From Pleurocapsa sp. MO_226.B13 (lineage in GTDB: Bacteria > Cyanobacteriota > Cyanobacteriia > Cyanobacteriales > Xenococcaceae), in contig JASJEI010000209.1 of the NCBI GenBank assembly GCA_030064795.1, positions 1 through 17,018 on the forward strand: a DNA stretch of 17,018 nucleotides. Direction: 5' to 3'. The first letter of the stretch is position 1. Every line of letters starts with the position of its first letter. The notes under the pieces were generated by a model. That model ran no database searches. It was not told the DNA's origin and was given only the letters and a program-made list of their open reading frames with translations. This document shows positions 1 to 8,134 of this stretch, piece by piece. Position numbers and translations under genes: made by a program.

Positions 1-511
1 GGTCATTTTGGAGTAATGCGATCGCGATCTGCGCATTAATCTACCGTACTAGAGAAATATAATTTCCACGAAAAATATAGGGATTGACATAGATGTGTCA
101 GGCAGTCAGATTTATGACTGTTTTCTCGTTGCTATTGACTAGCATTAGCTTGGTTTATGACCACAGTGATTGTTTTGAGTATTTATCACCAAATTGGTAT
201 CAGAAAAATTTCTTGGTAAATTTGTTTAAATTAATCTGTAATATATGATACTCTTAAATAAATGCCGAGCCAATGGGGCTAGATAATTTTTTTGTAAGTT
301 TAATTAAAATATTTGCAAAGCTTTTGTAAAGAGATCCACCAATAGTTTTAAAAATATGTATATCTGATATTTTTGTTGTTATAAATAAACGTAAACAAAG
401 CACATTTTTGCTCTAACTCTGGAAATTGCTGTTTTAGACTTAAAGGAAAAACCTGCTTTAAACTTATAGAAACTATATTCTAGTAGCTTATAAAACCTTT
501 TATATATACTC
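1..511. other. AT-rich region with no supported gene
   Basis: No reading frame with recognisable protein content was found in this 511-base stretch. At its left edge a 7-bp inverted repeat (TAATGCG at 14-20 and CGCATTA at 32-38) encloses a HIP1 octamer. It could be the end-of-gene hairpin of a gene outside the window, but no T-run follows it. The remainder is strongly AT-rich and probably carries the promoter of the oxygenase gene that starts at 512; no promoter could be placed with confidence. Confidence 0.5.
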
Positions 512-1450
512 ATGAAAATATCTGCTAATAATTTAGCTTGTATTGCTACTAAAGTTAAAAATATTCCTTTTAAACTTAAGCGAGAAATTTATCGAATACC
601 TGCCCTTCAAGTAATGAAAGACCGGGCTTATCAAAAGGCGTTAGATAGTCATACGAGATTTTTGCCTCAGCTAGATGCACAAGGGAAATTAATTGTAGAA
701 ACTTTGCGAACAGAAGGCACTTGTATTATTCCTCTTGAGGAGTTGGCATTATCCTCTACAGACAGAATGATGAAAACTGCCTTTAATTTGGCAGATAAAC
801 TAAAATTACGTACTGTTGAACCAAGCCATCAGGATGGTGGTTGTGAAATTGGTTCCAGTCCAGAAGATTTGAGAGAATTTCCCGAAATGTTGCTTTGGGC
901 GTTAGAACCAAAATTGCTAGATATAGTCGAGAACTATATTAATCTGCCAATTTTGTATCAGGGTTTTGCTATGCGCAAGAGTATTGCAGATGGTAAATAT
1001 TCTGGAGTAAGAAGATGGCATATAGATTGGGAAGATCGCCGAATTATCAAAATAATTATTTACCTCAACGATGTAGTTGGTGGAGGGGGGCCTTATGAAT
1101 ACATTTCTCGTAAGCTGACTCCAAAAGCGATTGAAAAACTAAATTACTACAATCTAGGCTATGTATCTGATGCTGAAATGGCAACAGCAGTACCCAAAAG
1201 TGATTGGATTGCTTGTTTGGCAAAAACAGGTACTGTTGTGATTACTGATACGAGTAGTGTTTTCCATCGCGCTCAACCACCGACGAAAAATGAACGTTTT
1301 TCTATAACTTTTTGCTATACATCAGCTATGCCTCAAGTGCTTTGGAGGATTAGAAAGACTACTCAACAGCAGTGGGAGTTTATCGACAAAAATACTAATC
1401 AAAGACAGAAAAATTGCTTACATCAAAAGCGATTGACTCAATATACTTAA
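512..1450 (+). CDS. PhyH-like 2-oxoglutarate/Fe(II)-dependent oxygenase
   Basis: The 312-residue product resembles the phytanoyl-CoA dioxygenase (PhyH) superfamily, non-haem iron enzymes that couple 2-oxoglutarate decarboxylation to oxidation of a substrate. The iron triad is visible as H170 and D172 in WHIDWED, with the distal H252 in VFHRAQPP. R262, ten residues after the distal His, is the likely 2-oxoglutarate carboxylate ligand. The GGGGPYEYISR stretch (190-200) matches the typical 'GP(F/Y)E.(I/V)PGSH' region before the second half of the barrel. Residues 1-60 are basic and poorly conserved looking. The ATG at 512 lacks a clear Shine-Dalgarno sequence. The gene stands alone, 186 bases before asnS, so context does not reveal the substrate; small molecules, lipids and secondary metabolites are all possible. 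The family is fairly sure, the reaction unknown. Confidence 0.75.
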   Translation: MKISANNLACIATKVKNIPFKLKREIYRIPALQVMKDRAYQKALDSHTRFLPQLDAQGKLIVETLRTEGTCIIPLEELALSSTDRMMKTAFNLADKLKLRTVEPSHQDGGCEIGSSPEDLREFPEMLLWALEPKLLDIVENYINLPILYQGFAMRKSIADGKYSGVRRWHIDWEDRRIIKIIIYLNDVVGGGGPYEYISRKLTPKAIEKLNYYNLGYVSDAEMATAVPKSDWIACLAKTGTVVITDTSSVFHRAQPPTKNERFSITFCYTSAMPQVLWRIRKTTQQQWEFIDKNTNQRQKNCLHQKRLTQYT

Positions 1451-1485
1451 ACAAAAGCTTTACGGAATTTTGTTGTTTATTGGGC

Positions 1486-1516
1486 GCGACGACTCCCCAA
1501 CCACGAGAGTACGGGG
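1486..1516. repeat. Short GC-rich repeat-like element, copy 1
   Basis: A GC-rich island in AT-rich spacer DNA begins GCGACGA, contains CCCCA and ends TACGGGG. A similar arrangement occurs at 3178-3210, on the other side of asnS. The CCCC and GGGG arms could pair weakly. It may be a dispersed repeat of this genome; two copies in one window is the only evidence. Confidence 0.3.
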
Positions 1517-1636
1517 TTTGCGTTACGCTATTTTTACTATGAAATATTTGAAATTGAAAAAGTTAACTTACCTCAACCATATTGGGGTTCTTATTCGATA
1601 AAATGATTCAGATAATCAGCGCGAATTAGAGGAGAT

Positions 1637-3028
1637 ATGGTAACTAGACGAGTTGCAGACATTCTAAAAAATGGTCAACCAGGCGAATCCGTAACTATTC
1701 AAGGTTGGGTACGCACTAAAAGAGAATTAAAAGGGTTTTCCTTTGTAGAAGTCAATGATGGTTCATCTTTGGCAGGTTTGCAAGCAGTTCTGGATGCCGA
1801 TTTAGCAAATTACGCAGAGATCCTCAAACAACTGGGTACTGGTGCTGCTGTAGAAATTACGGGGAAACTGGTTGAATCTCCAGGAAAGGGACAAAAGATT
1901 GAAATGAAAGGGGAGTCTGTCACTGTCTATGGTAGTGCCGATTCTGAAACTTATCCTCTGCAAAAGAAACGCCATTCTTTTGAATTTTTACGCACCATAA
2001 GTCATTTGCGATCGCGTACTAATACTTTGGGGGCGGTATTTCGAGTCAGAAATGCCTGCGCTACAGCAATTCATCAGTTTTTTCAGGAAAAAGGTTTTTT
2101 GTGGATACACAGTCCGATTATTACTGCTAGCGACTGTGAAGGGGCGGGAGAATTATTTACCGTTACCAGTTTAGATTTAAATAAATTGCCTAAAAACGAG
2201 GGAGGAGAAGTAGATTACGGTCAAGACTTTTTTGGCAAACAAGCCTATTTAACTGTAAGCGGACAGTTACAGGCGGAAGTGATGGCAATGGCGTTTCAAA
2301 ACGTCTATACTTTTGGCCCTACTTTTCGGGCGGAAAACTCTAACACCTCTCGTCACCTGGCAGAATTTTGGATGGTCGAACCAGAGATGGCTTTCTGCGA
2401 TTTGGAGGGAGATCGAAACCTGGCGGAAGAATTTTTAAAGTACATTTTTCAGTATGTCTTGGACAATTGTACCGATGACATCGAATTTTTTAATAAGTGG
2501 GTTGATAAGACAGTCTTGGCTAATGCCAATAACATTATTAACAATGAATTTGAGAGAGTTACTTACACCGAAGCGATTACTCTTCTAGAAAAAGCCCAGA
2601 AAAAATTTGAGTTTCCCGTCGAGTGGGGAATCGATTTGCAGTCGGAACACGAACGCTATTTAGCCGAAGATTTATTTAAAAAGCCCGTCATTGTTACTAA
2701 CTATCCTAAAGAGATCAAAGCTTTTTATATGCGGTTGGATGAAGGAGAAAAAACCGTTTCGGCAATGGACGTTCTCGCTCCTGGTATTGGCGAAATTATC
2801 GGTGGTTCGCAACGGGAAGAAAGATTAGATGTCTTAGAAAGAAGGATTAAAGAAATGAATATTGAGGCGGATGACATCTGGTGGTATCTAGATTTGCGTC
2901 GTTATGGTACTGTACCCCATGCAGGCTTTGGTTTGGGTTTTGAAAGATTGGTACAGTTTATGACTGGGATGACTAATATTCGCGATGTCATTCCTTTCCC
3001 CAGAACTCCTTTGAATGCAGATTTCTAA
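1637..3028 (+). CDS. asnS: Asparaginyl-tRNA synthetase
   Basis: This cytoplasmic class II aminoacyl-tRNA synthetase charges tRNA-Asn with asparagine using ATP. The 463-residue length is normal for bacterial AsnRS. An N-terminal OB-fold anticodon-binding domain (about 16-100, with [16 protein letters not shown]) is followed by the catalytic core. Class II motif 2 is seen at 230-250 (FRAEN...[12 protein letters not shown]) and motif 3 at 430-438 (GFGLGFERL), with the usual C-terminal VIPFPRTP end. FRAENS and the VEPE segment favour Asn over Asp specificity. The ATG at 1637 follows an AGGAG (1630-1634) with only two bases between, so the spacing is tight, but the N-terminus [10 protein letters not shown] fits the family. 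No frameshift or missing motif was seen. It is flanked by spacers of 186 and 282 bases and is probably transcribed alone. Confidence 0.97.
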   Translation: MVTRRVADILKNGQPGESVTIQGWVRTKRELKGFSFVEVNDGSSLAGLQAVLDADLANYAEILKQLGTGAAVEITGKLVESPGKGQKIEMKGESVTVYGSADSETYPLQKKRHSFEFLRTISHLRSRTNTLGAVFRVRNACATAIHQFFQEKGFLWIHSPIITASDCEGAGELFTVTSLDLNKLPKNEGGEVDYGQDFFGKQAYLTVSGQLQAEVMAMAFQNVYTFGPTFRAENSNTSRHLAEFWMVEPEMAFCDLEGDRNLAEEFLKYIFQYVLDNCTDDIEFFNKWVDKTVLANANNIINNEFERVTYTEAITLLEKAQKKFEFPVEWGIDLQSEHERYLAEDLFKKPVIVTNYPKEIKAFYMRLDEGEKTVSAMDVLAPGIGEIIGGSQREERLDVLERRIKEMNIEADDIWWYLDLRRYGTVPHAGFGLGFERLVQFMTGMTNIRDVIPFPRTPLNADF

Positions 3029-3140
3029 ACTGCAAAGCAATTAGCTATTAGCCAGCAGCGATCGCTCGGCTTCGATAACAAGGATTTAGTAGCGCGTCCA
3101 GTTTAATTTGTTGGCTAGTATAGCAGAAGACCGCAAAGGT

Positions 3141-3163
3141 AGAGACAACTAATATTTGTCTCT
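3141..3163. repeat. 8-bp inverted repeat downstream of asnS
   Basis: AGAGACAA (3141-3148) and TTGTCTCT (3156-3163) form a perfect 8-bp stem with a 7-base loop. No T-run follows, so a rho-independent terminator is not supported. The preceding bases give GTAGAGAC, the same word that bounds the repeat near 13340-13438, which hints at a repeat family in this genome. Confidence 0.4.
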
Positions 3164-3177
3164 CGTTTATCCTCAAA

Positions 3178-3210
3178 GCGACGAGGACAAGTCCCCATCG
3201 TATACGGGGG
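3178..3210. repeat. Short GC-rich repeat-like element, copy 2
   Basis: Like the element at 1486-1516 it begins GCGACGA, has a CCCCA word and ends TACGGGG. The inner part (GTATAC) is a small palindrome. It lies in the 282-base spacer between asnS and the methyltransferase gene, which otherwise holds only a HIP1 site and the hairpin at 3141-3163. Confidence 0.3.
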
Positions 3211-3310
3211 CAAAGGCAATAAACTGTAGATAACGAAAATAAGCACTGTCATAGATCGGAAATTCGTTAACATATAAAACAATTATGTGAAGTTGTATTA
3301 AAGATAATCT

Positions 3311-4132
3311 ATGACGACTAAACAAGATACTTGGTGGGAAAAGTTTTTACAGCCTGTATTTGGGCTAATGATTGATGGCGAGGAATTAAAAGAGTTATCC
3401 GAGCGCGTAGACTGGGAACGAGAATGCGATCGCCTAAAATCTCCCGAACTTATTTATCCTGAATATTACCTTTCGCAAAATTTCCATGGTATTGAGGGTG
3501 GTTATCTGACTTCTGGTGCAGCAGTCTCCTACGATCCCATAACTCAATATGCCTTATTTCCCAATGAAACTTGGAACAGAGAAGCGGTAATTCAAGCTGT
3601 TCAGGGAAGTCCCCGCAAAATTATCGATTTAGGCTGTGGTACTGGTTCGACTACTTTACTGTTTAAGCAAGCTTTTCCTAATGCGGAAATTGTGGGATTG
3701 GATTTATCACCTCAAATGTTAGTCATCGCCGAATATAAAGCCAGTCAAGCAGGATTAGATATTCAATGGCTACACGGGTTAGCTGAAGCAACTGATTTCA
3801 CCGATGGAGAGTTCGATCTAGTTACCGCTTCATTGTTGTTCCATGAGACTCCGACTCACATCGCTCAAGCCATACTAAAAGAGGCATTTCGCTTACTTTC
3901 ACCAGCAGGACAGATTATCATTCTAGATGGCAATCAAAAAACTTTACGTCATACAACCTGGCTCACAGAGATCTTTGAAGAACCTTATATTGAAGATTAT
4001 GCTGCGGGAAGTGTTGATGCTTGGTTGGGTGCAGCAGGTTTTAGTCAAGTATCAACCGAGGATTTTTGGTGGACAAATCAACTAAGTACGGGAGTAAAAT
4101 CAGTTAACAATCAATCTTCTATCTTTGAATAA
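3311..4132 (+). CDS. Class I SAM-dependent methyltransferase
   Basis: The 273-residue protein has a Rossmann-type methyltransferase domain. Motif I, the S-adenosylmethionine loop, is IIDLGCGTG (104-112). The acidic residue at the end of strand 2 is D131 in VGLDLSPQML. The motif 'post-II' region is LAEATDFTDGEFDLVTASLLFHE (158-179), and an RLLSPAGQIIILD strand follows (194-206). Residues 1-95 form an N-terminal extension rich in Trp, Glu and Tyr that probably helps bind substrate. The substrate cannot be read from the sequence. It overlaps nothing but lies only 3 bases upstream of the HAD hydrolase gene, so the two are very likely co-transcribed. The start ATG has no strong Shine-Dalgarno site. 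Confidence 0.85.
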   Translation: MTTKQDTWWEKFLQPVFGLMIDGEELKELSERVDWERECDRLKSPELIYPEYYLSQNFHGIEGGYLTSGAAVSYDPITQYALFPNETWNREAVIQAVQGSPRKIIDLGCGTGSTTLLFKQAFPNAEIVGLDLSPQMLVIAEYKASQAGLDIQWLHGLAEATDFTDGEFDLVTASLLFHETPTHIAQAILKEAFRLLSPAGQIIILDGNQKTLRHTTWLTEIFEEPYIEDYAAGSVDAWLGAAGFSQVSTEDFWWTNQLSTGVKSVNNQSSIFE

Positions 4133-4135
4133 TAT

Positions 4136-4831
4136 ATGAGTTTAAAAGCAGTTTTCCTCGACTTTAGTGGTGTAATTATTGATGACGAAGCGATCGAGCG
4201 GACAATAATTGCCGAGCTTATGCTTGGTGAAAATTTACGGGCAGATGATGCTGAATATGCTCAATATTGCCGAGGTAGAAGCGATCGCGCTTGTTTAAAA
4301 GATATTTTGGCTAATCGCGGTCGTATTCTTTCTGATGCTTATCTTGACAACTTATTGGCAACCAAAGCCAAAGCCTATCAAGAACAGATAGAACAGTTAG
4401 AAGAGTTGCCCATATCTCCTCATTTGTCAGAGTTTCTGACTCAATTAAAAGCACAAAATATCGCCGTAGGTTTGGTCACTGGTACATCAAGATCGGCAGT
4501 CGAATATATTTTAGAAAGAATAGAACTAGCTGAATATTTCGATACTATTGTCGCGGGTGACGATCTAGAATCTAGTAAGCCCGAACCCGAACCCTATTTA
4601 TTAGCAGTTAAAAATCTTAATTTGCAACCCTCAGAGTGTTTGGCAATTGAAGATAATCCCGTAGGAATTCAGGCAGCAAAACGAGCCAAGATCCAAGTTG
4701 TAGGTATTGCTAATCTCTATCCCCTCCATATGTTGCAGCGCAAAGCCAATTGGACGGTAGATGATTTTCTAGAAATTGAATTAGACAGAGTAGATCGAGT
4801 ATTATCTCAATCTCCAATTTCTAAACCATAA
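4136..4831 (+). CDS. HAD-family hydrolase, beta-phosphoglucomutase-like, with variant DxD motif
   Basis: The 231-residue protein is a haloacid dehalogenase superfamily member with an alpha-helical cap (about 17-92). Motif I is FLDFSGVIID, with nucleophile D9; the residue two later, normally Asp in phosphatases, is S11. Motif II is T115 (LVTGTSR), motif III K148 (SSKPEPEPY) and motif IV E172-D173 (AIEDNPVG), all well kept, so the fold and Mg site look intact. The Asp-to-Ser change removes the usual general acid/base; similar DFN/DFS forms may be common in cyanobacterial relatives, so this need not mean loss of function. The start codon follows the methyltransferase stop by 3 bases. The aldehyde dehydrogenase gene starts 46 bases further on, which suggests an operon. 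Its substrate is unknown. Confidence 0.85.
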   Translation: MSLKAVFLDFSGVIIDDEAIERTIIAELMLGENLRADDAEYAQYCRGRSDRACLKDILANRGRILSDAYLDNLLATKAKAYQEQIEQLEELPISPHLSEFLTQLKAQNIAVGLVTGTSRSAVEYILERIELAEYFDTIVAGDDLESSKPEPEPYLLAVKNLNLQPSECLAIEDNPVGIQAAKRAKIQVVGIANLYPLHMLQRKANWTVDDFLEIELDRVDRVLSQSPISKP

Positions 4832-4877
4832 ATCTCGATCTAATTTTCCAGCAAACAATCAATAAATATTTAATCAA

Positions 4878-6266
4878 ATGACTAATACACTCATACCACC
4901 CAAGGAATCAATTACTCAAACAATAGAGCAACAAAGAGAATTTTTTGGTCGGGGCAAAACCAAAGATTTCGATTTTCGTCGCCAACAATTAGAAAATCTC
5001 AAAGCAGCAATCAAAAAGCATGAAAGGGGAATTATCGCTGCCCTGCATCAAGATTTAGGCAAACCAGAATTAGAAGGTTATGTTGAAATTGCCGTCCTGC
5101 AAGAAATTAATTTTGCCTTAAAACATCTAAAGTCTTGGATGAAGCGCGAAAAAGTAAAAGCTCCTTTAACTCAATTTCCCGCCTCGGCTTATATCTATTC
5201 CGAACCTCTGGGTAATGTGTTAATTATAGGGCCTTGGAATTACCCTTTCTCTTTGATGATTAGTCCTCTAATTGGTGCGATCGCAGCAGGAAACTGTGCT
5301 ATTTTAAAACCTTCAGAAATAGCCCCCGAAACTTCTAAGATACTAACTCAATTAATTAACGATACTTTCGATCCAGCATATATTCACTCGATTGAAGGTG
5401 GTGTAGAAACAAGTCAGGCACTATTAGCCCAAAATTTTGACCACATATTTTTTACTGGAGGAACTAAAGTTGGCAAAATTGTGATGGAGGCTGCTGCGAA
5501 AAACCTAACTCCAGTTACCTTAGAATTGGGTGGAAAAAGCCCCTGTATTATCGATCGCAATATCGATCTTAAAGAGACGGCAAAAAGAATTACCTGGGGT
5601 AAGTTTCTCAATGCAGGACAAACCTGTATTGCTCCCGATTATTTATTAGTCGATAAGCAAATTAAGACGCAATTAATCGAAGCAATTAAACAATGCCTTC
5701 GAGATTTTTACGGCGATAACCCAAAAGAAAGTCCAGACTTGGCTCGCATCATTAATGCCAAACAATTTAATAGACTACAAGGATTATTATCTGATGGCGA
5801 AATAGTTTTGGGTGGAGAAACCGATGCCGAAGATCTTTATATTGCTCCTACCTTAATTACAAATGTTACTCAAGACTGCTCTTTGATGCAGGAAGAAATC
5901 TTTGGCCCGATACTCCCCATCTTAGAATACGATAATCTGCAAGAAGCGATCGCCACGATTAATTCTCGTCCTAAGCCTTTGGCACTCTATATTTTTTCTA
6001 AAAACAAGGATATTCAACAACAAGTACTGCTAAATACTTCTTCTGGTGGAGTTTGTATTAATGACACGATCGTGCAGGTTGGGGTAAACGAACTGCCTTT
6101 TGGTGGCGTAGGAGATAGCGGTATCGGTAACTATCATGGTAAGGCGAGTTTTGATACTTTTTCTCATCAAAAAAGCGTTTTGAAAAAGTCTTTCTGGTTC
6201 GATTTCAACTGGCGATATGCCCCCTACGCAGACAAGTTGAATTTGTTCAAAAAAATAACTCAATAA
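4878..6266 (+). CDS. NAD(P)-dependent aldehyde dehydrogenase, class 3 (fatty aldehyde) type
   Basis: The 462-residue enzyme oxidises aldehydes to carboxylic acids. Its length and the short C-terminal tail match class 3/fatty aldehyde dehydrogenases. Visible motifs are PWNYPF (119-124, with the oxyanion Asn N121), the cofactor-binding FTGGTKVG (192-199), the general base E216 in TLELGGKSP, the catalytic C250 in NAGQTC, and EEIFGP (339-344). The C-terminus (WFDFNWRYAPYADKLNLFKK) is aromatic and basic, as in membrane-associating class 3 enzymes. The cyanobacterial relative I recall is Synechocystis slr0091, reported to act on apocarotenals and long-chain aldehydes; that substrate range is an inference here. 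All catalytic residues are present. It is the last gene of a likely three-gene run and converges on the DUF1818 gene, with 17 bases between stops. Confidence 0.92.
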   Translation: MTNTLIPPKESITQTIEQQREFFGRGKTKDFDFRRQQLENLKAAIKKHERGIIAALHQDLGKPELEGYVEIAVLQEINFALKHLKSWMKREKVKAPLTQFPASAYIYSEPLGNVLIIGPWNYPFSLMISPLIGAIAAGNCAILKPSEIAPETSKILTQLINDTFDPAYIHSIEGGVETSQALLAQNFDHIFFTGGTKVGKIVMEAAAKNLTPVTLELGGKSPCIIDRNIDLKETAKRITWGKFLNAGQTCIAPDYLLVDKQIKTQLIEAIKQCLRDFYGDNPKESPDLARIINAKQFNRLQGLLSDGEIVLGGETDAEDLYIAPTLITNVTQDCSLMQEEIFGPILPILEYDNLQEAIATINSRPKPLALYIFSKNKDIQQQVLLNTSSGGVCINDTIVQVGVNELPFGGVGDSGIGNYHGKASFDTFSHQKSVLKKSFWFDFNWRYAPYADKLNLFKKITQ

Positions 6267-6283
6267 CCTCAATCGTTTTTTAA

Positions 6284-6649
6284 CTAACTAAAACCTATTG
6301 AATCAAAAGCTTGAATTAGCTGGGGGGCGATACCTGCCCTCCAGTTCCCTTCACAACGGCGATCGCAATTAATAATTAAGCGCAAAGAATAACTATGAGG
6401 ATAGCCTTCCACTTCCATCCAGAGTAAATCTGTTTCTGCTTCGCAGCTAATCTTTTCTTCGTCCATCAATTCTGCTGACATCTGGCTCATAGTATCCACC
6501 AGTTGACTCAGCAAACGGTAGAAATCTTCAAGTTCGGCTTTGGTCAACTCAAACGCCCAATCATCTGTTCCTACCAAACCTTGATACTTTGAAGCGTGGG
6601 GATGCCAGCCAATACGCCAACCATCCCCACTTTTAATAAAACGTTCCAA
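6284..6649 (-). CDS. DUF1818 family protein, TTG start
   Basis: This 121-residue protein matches the cyanobacterial DUF1818 family, whose function is unknown. The diagnostic N-terminus is present: IKSGDGWRIGWHP (5-17) followed by YQGLVGTDDWAFELTKAELEDF (23-44). The C-terminal part carries CDRRCEGNW.AGIAPQLIQAF (94-114), also typical. The start must be TTG (6647-6649), because the frame has a TAA only two codons upstream and the next Met is deep inside the conserved region. It lies 33 bases downstream of rpoZ on the same strand, and the pair is probably one transcript. No signal peptide or membrane segment is visible, so it should be a soluble cytoplasmic protein. Confidence 0.9.
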   Translation of the reverse strand: MERFIKSGDGWRIGWHPHASKYQGLVGTDDWAFELTKAELEDFYRLLSQLVDTMSQMSAELMDEEKISCEAETDLLWMEVEGYPHSYSLRLIINCDRRCEGNWRAGIAPQLIQAFDSIGFS

Positions 6650-6682
6650 TGTTTAATTGTTATCTTGAAATTGAATAACCAC

Positions 6683-6910
6683 CTAGTCGCCAATGATTTC
6701 TGGTTGAGTCAGTTCATCGGACATTTCGATAATGGCTCGAATTACAGGTTTCATTGTCGGATCGTCAAAGTTTTCTAGTTCTTCGTAACGACGACGTTTA
6801 GCTCGATTTGCTACTTGAACGGTAATACGATAACGATTAGAAGCAGCAGCCACTAACTCTTCGGAGCGATACATAATCTGGGAGGATTCGAAAGAACTTT
6901 TTCTTTGCAT
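6683..6910 (-). CDS. rpoZ: RNA polymerase omega subunit
   Basis: The 75-residue product is the small omega subunit, which binds beta-prime and aids assembly of RNA polymerase. The cyanobacterial/plastid-type (Ycf61) signature is clear: F7-S10, [14 protein letters not shown] (16-29), [14 protein letters not shown] (31-44), and the C-terminal [19 protein letters not shown]. The ATG at 6910 was chosen because cyanobacterial relatives begin with MQ. A TTG one codon upstream (6911-6913) is better spaced from the AAAAGG ribosome-binding-like sequence (about 8 versus 11 bases), so a start one residue earlier is possible. It precedes the DUF1818 gene on the same strand. Confidence 0.95.
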   Translation of the reverse strand: MQRKSSFESSQIMYRSEELVAAASNRYRITVQVANRAKRRRYEELENFDDPTMKPVIRAIIEMSDELTQPEIIGD

Positions 6911-7006
6911 CAACAGCTATACCTTTTAATTGAATATTGATAAATGCAGTAACAACCGCAATACTATATTTTAACAAAACTTGATGGTTCTTGATTTTTT
7001 TATTAT

Positions 7007-7480
7007 TTACTCAGACTTGTTTTGCCTATTGACTCTTTTAATCAGCCAGTAACTAGCAGCCAAACAGACGATCGCAATTCCTAAAGCCATCAGATCGGAA
7101 TCGGTATATTTTTGGAGATCGAAAATGATTATTTTGCGGGCTACAGCAATTAAAGAAGTAACAATGACTAGTTCTAATTGGACGATATGCTTTTTGAGAT
7201 AGGCCGTGATATTTTCTAATAATTCTAAAGCAATTAGTATATTTAAAAACGAGCCAAAAAGCTCAATCAAGCTCTTGTTATAAAAACCTTTGGGATCGCT
7301 AGCTACATCCTGGATCAAAAAGTAAACCAAGTCAGCTAAAGCGATCAAGATAACGATTGACAAGGTTAAAGATAGAGTTTTGGCAACAAAGTTCTCAATC
7401 CAATGAATCAATTTGAGGTAGCTATTGTCGTCAGTAGCTGCTTTAAATGTTGACAATAATCCCCTCTTTTGTTTAGTCAT
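7007..7480 (-). CDS. PsiE-family membrane protein
   Basis: This protein resembles the phosphate-starvation-inducible PsiE family (PF06146), small inner-membrane proteins of unknown biochemical role. From the ATG at 7480 it is 157 residues with four predicted membrane segments, at about 36-56, 73-93, 100-120 and 129-147. The family core LLENITAYLKKHIVQLELVIVTSLIAVARKIII lies at 87-119. The frame stays open to a TTG at 7558 (26 extra residues), but that start would sit inside the hairpin terminator of the upstream DoxX gene, so the ATG is preferred. No pho-box-like direct repeats were identified, and nothing in the sequence proves phosphate control. Confidence 0.8.
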   Translation of the reverse strand: MTKQKRGLLSTFKAATDDNSYLKLIHWIENFVAKTLSLTLSIVILIALADLVYFLIQDVASDPKGFYNKSLIELFGSFLNILIALELLENITAYLKKHIVQLELVIVTSLIAVARKIIIFDLQKYTDSDLMALGIAIVCLAASYWLIKRVNRQNKSE

Positions 7481-7527
7481 TTTGTTGAATCGGAATACAT
7501 AAAATAATTGTAATCCTAAATCTACAA

Positions 7528-7566
7528 TAAATAATAAAAGCGATCGTCTTAAAGTCAAGCGATCGC
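7528..7566 (-). terminator. Rho-independent terminator made of HIP1-type arms
   Basis: Read on the minus strand, the arms GCGATCG and CGATCGC pair, with an inner CTT/AAG extension across one bulged A and a 6-base loop. The hairpin (7540-7566) is followed directly by the T-rich tract TTTTATTATTT (7529-7539). It lies 34 bases past the DoxX stop codon and upstream of the ATG of the PsiE gene, so it should end the DoxX transcript. Confidence 0.6.
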
Positions 7567-7600
7567 GAAAAACTATTAATTTTATTGATTATGCCAGTTT

Positions 7601-8134
7601 TTATTTAGTTGCTGCTGCTTCTGTTTCTACAGAGTTAAAACTCTTTTCTAGCAACATAATTCTTTTCGCTCTGTCAGACAAAGCAGATTTGTCTAACCAG
7701 TTGGTAATCAAGGCATCGCTAGAAAATAAGCCCGCACCATTAACTAAAAAGAATAAGAAACAAGCTGCATAGATTGCCGATAATTCTAGATAGGGAATGC
7801 TCAAACCAGCTACTTTAATATGGTGATACATTGCTACACACATAGTAGCAAACAAGCCGAGAGCAGCGGGTCTAGCAAATAAACCCAGAATTAGTAGTGG
7901 TGCGCCAATAAGTTCGGTGAAAGCTGCTACATAACTGAAGAAGATGGGAAATGGTAAACCGATATAAGCTACATAAGCCTCGGCGAAGCTTTCGATGTTG
8001 CCCAGTTTATCTAAACCGTTGTGGATCATCATTATACCGACTACGGCTCTAAGTATTGCCCAAGAGGTTTGCTGCCAAAAGTTTGGCAATACATTGGGAC
8101 GAAAGACTTTGGTAATTAGAGAATTTGCTGCCAT
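7601..8134 (-). CDS. DoxX family membrane protein
   Basis: The 177-residue protein belongs to the DoxX/DoxD-like family of small four-helix membrane proteins, some of which act in quinone-linked or thiol redox reactions. Predicted membrane segments are at about 24-40, 64-85, 88-104 and 117-133. Family hallmarks are GIMMIHNGLDKL (33-44) and the AFTELIGAPLLILGLFARPAAL stretch (71-92). The tail after residue 145 is hydrophilic and Ala/Glu-rich. The ATG at 8134 has no obvious Shine-Dalgarno sequence. It is divergent from tpiA, has its own downstream hairpin terminator, and so is probably monocistronic. Specific substrate or partner is unknown. Confidence 0.85.
   Translation of the reverse strand: MAANSLITKVFRPNVLPNFWQQTSWAILRAVVGIMMIHNGLDKLGNIESFAEAYVAYIGLPFPIFFSYVAAFTELIGAPLLILGLFARPAALGLFATMCVAMYHHIKVAGLSIPYLELSAIYAACFLFFLVNGAGLFSSDALITNWLDKSALSDRAKRIMLLEKSFNSVETEAAATK

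Noticed and set aside
3..62. Open frame entering from the left edge (19 codons, ending TAA at 60-62) as the end of an upstream gene.
   Set aside because: Too short to recognise, and it overlaps a palindrome; no homology can be claimed.
84..116. TTGACA at 84-89 as a -35 promoter element.
   Set aside because: No -10 hexamer at a suitable distance, and it lies over 400 bases from the next gene start.
5414..6272. Two minus-strand open frames inside the aldehyde dehydrogenase gene.
   Set aside because: Antisense shadows of a gene with complete catalytic motifs.
7481..7558. TTG start giving the PsiE protein 26 extra residues.
   Set aside because: It would place the N-terminus inside the hairpin terminator of the DoxX gene; the ATG at 7480 fits the family better.
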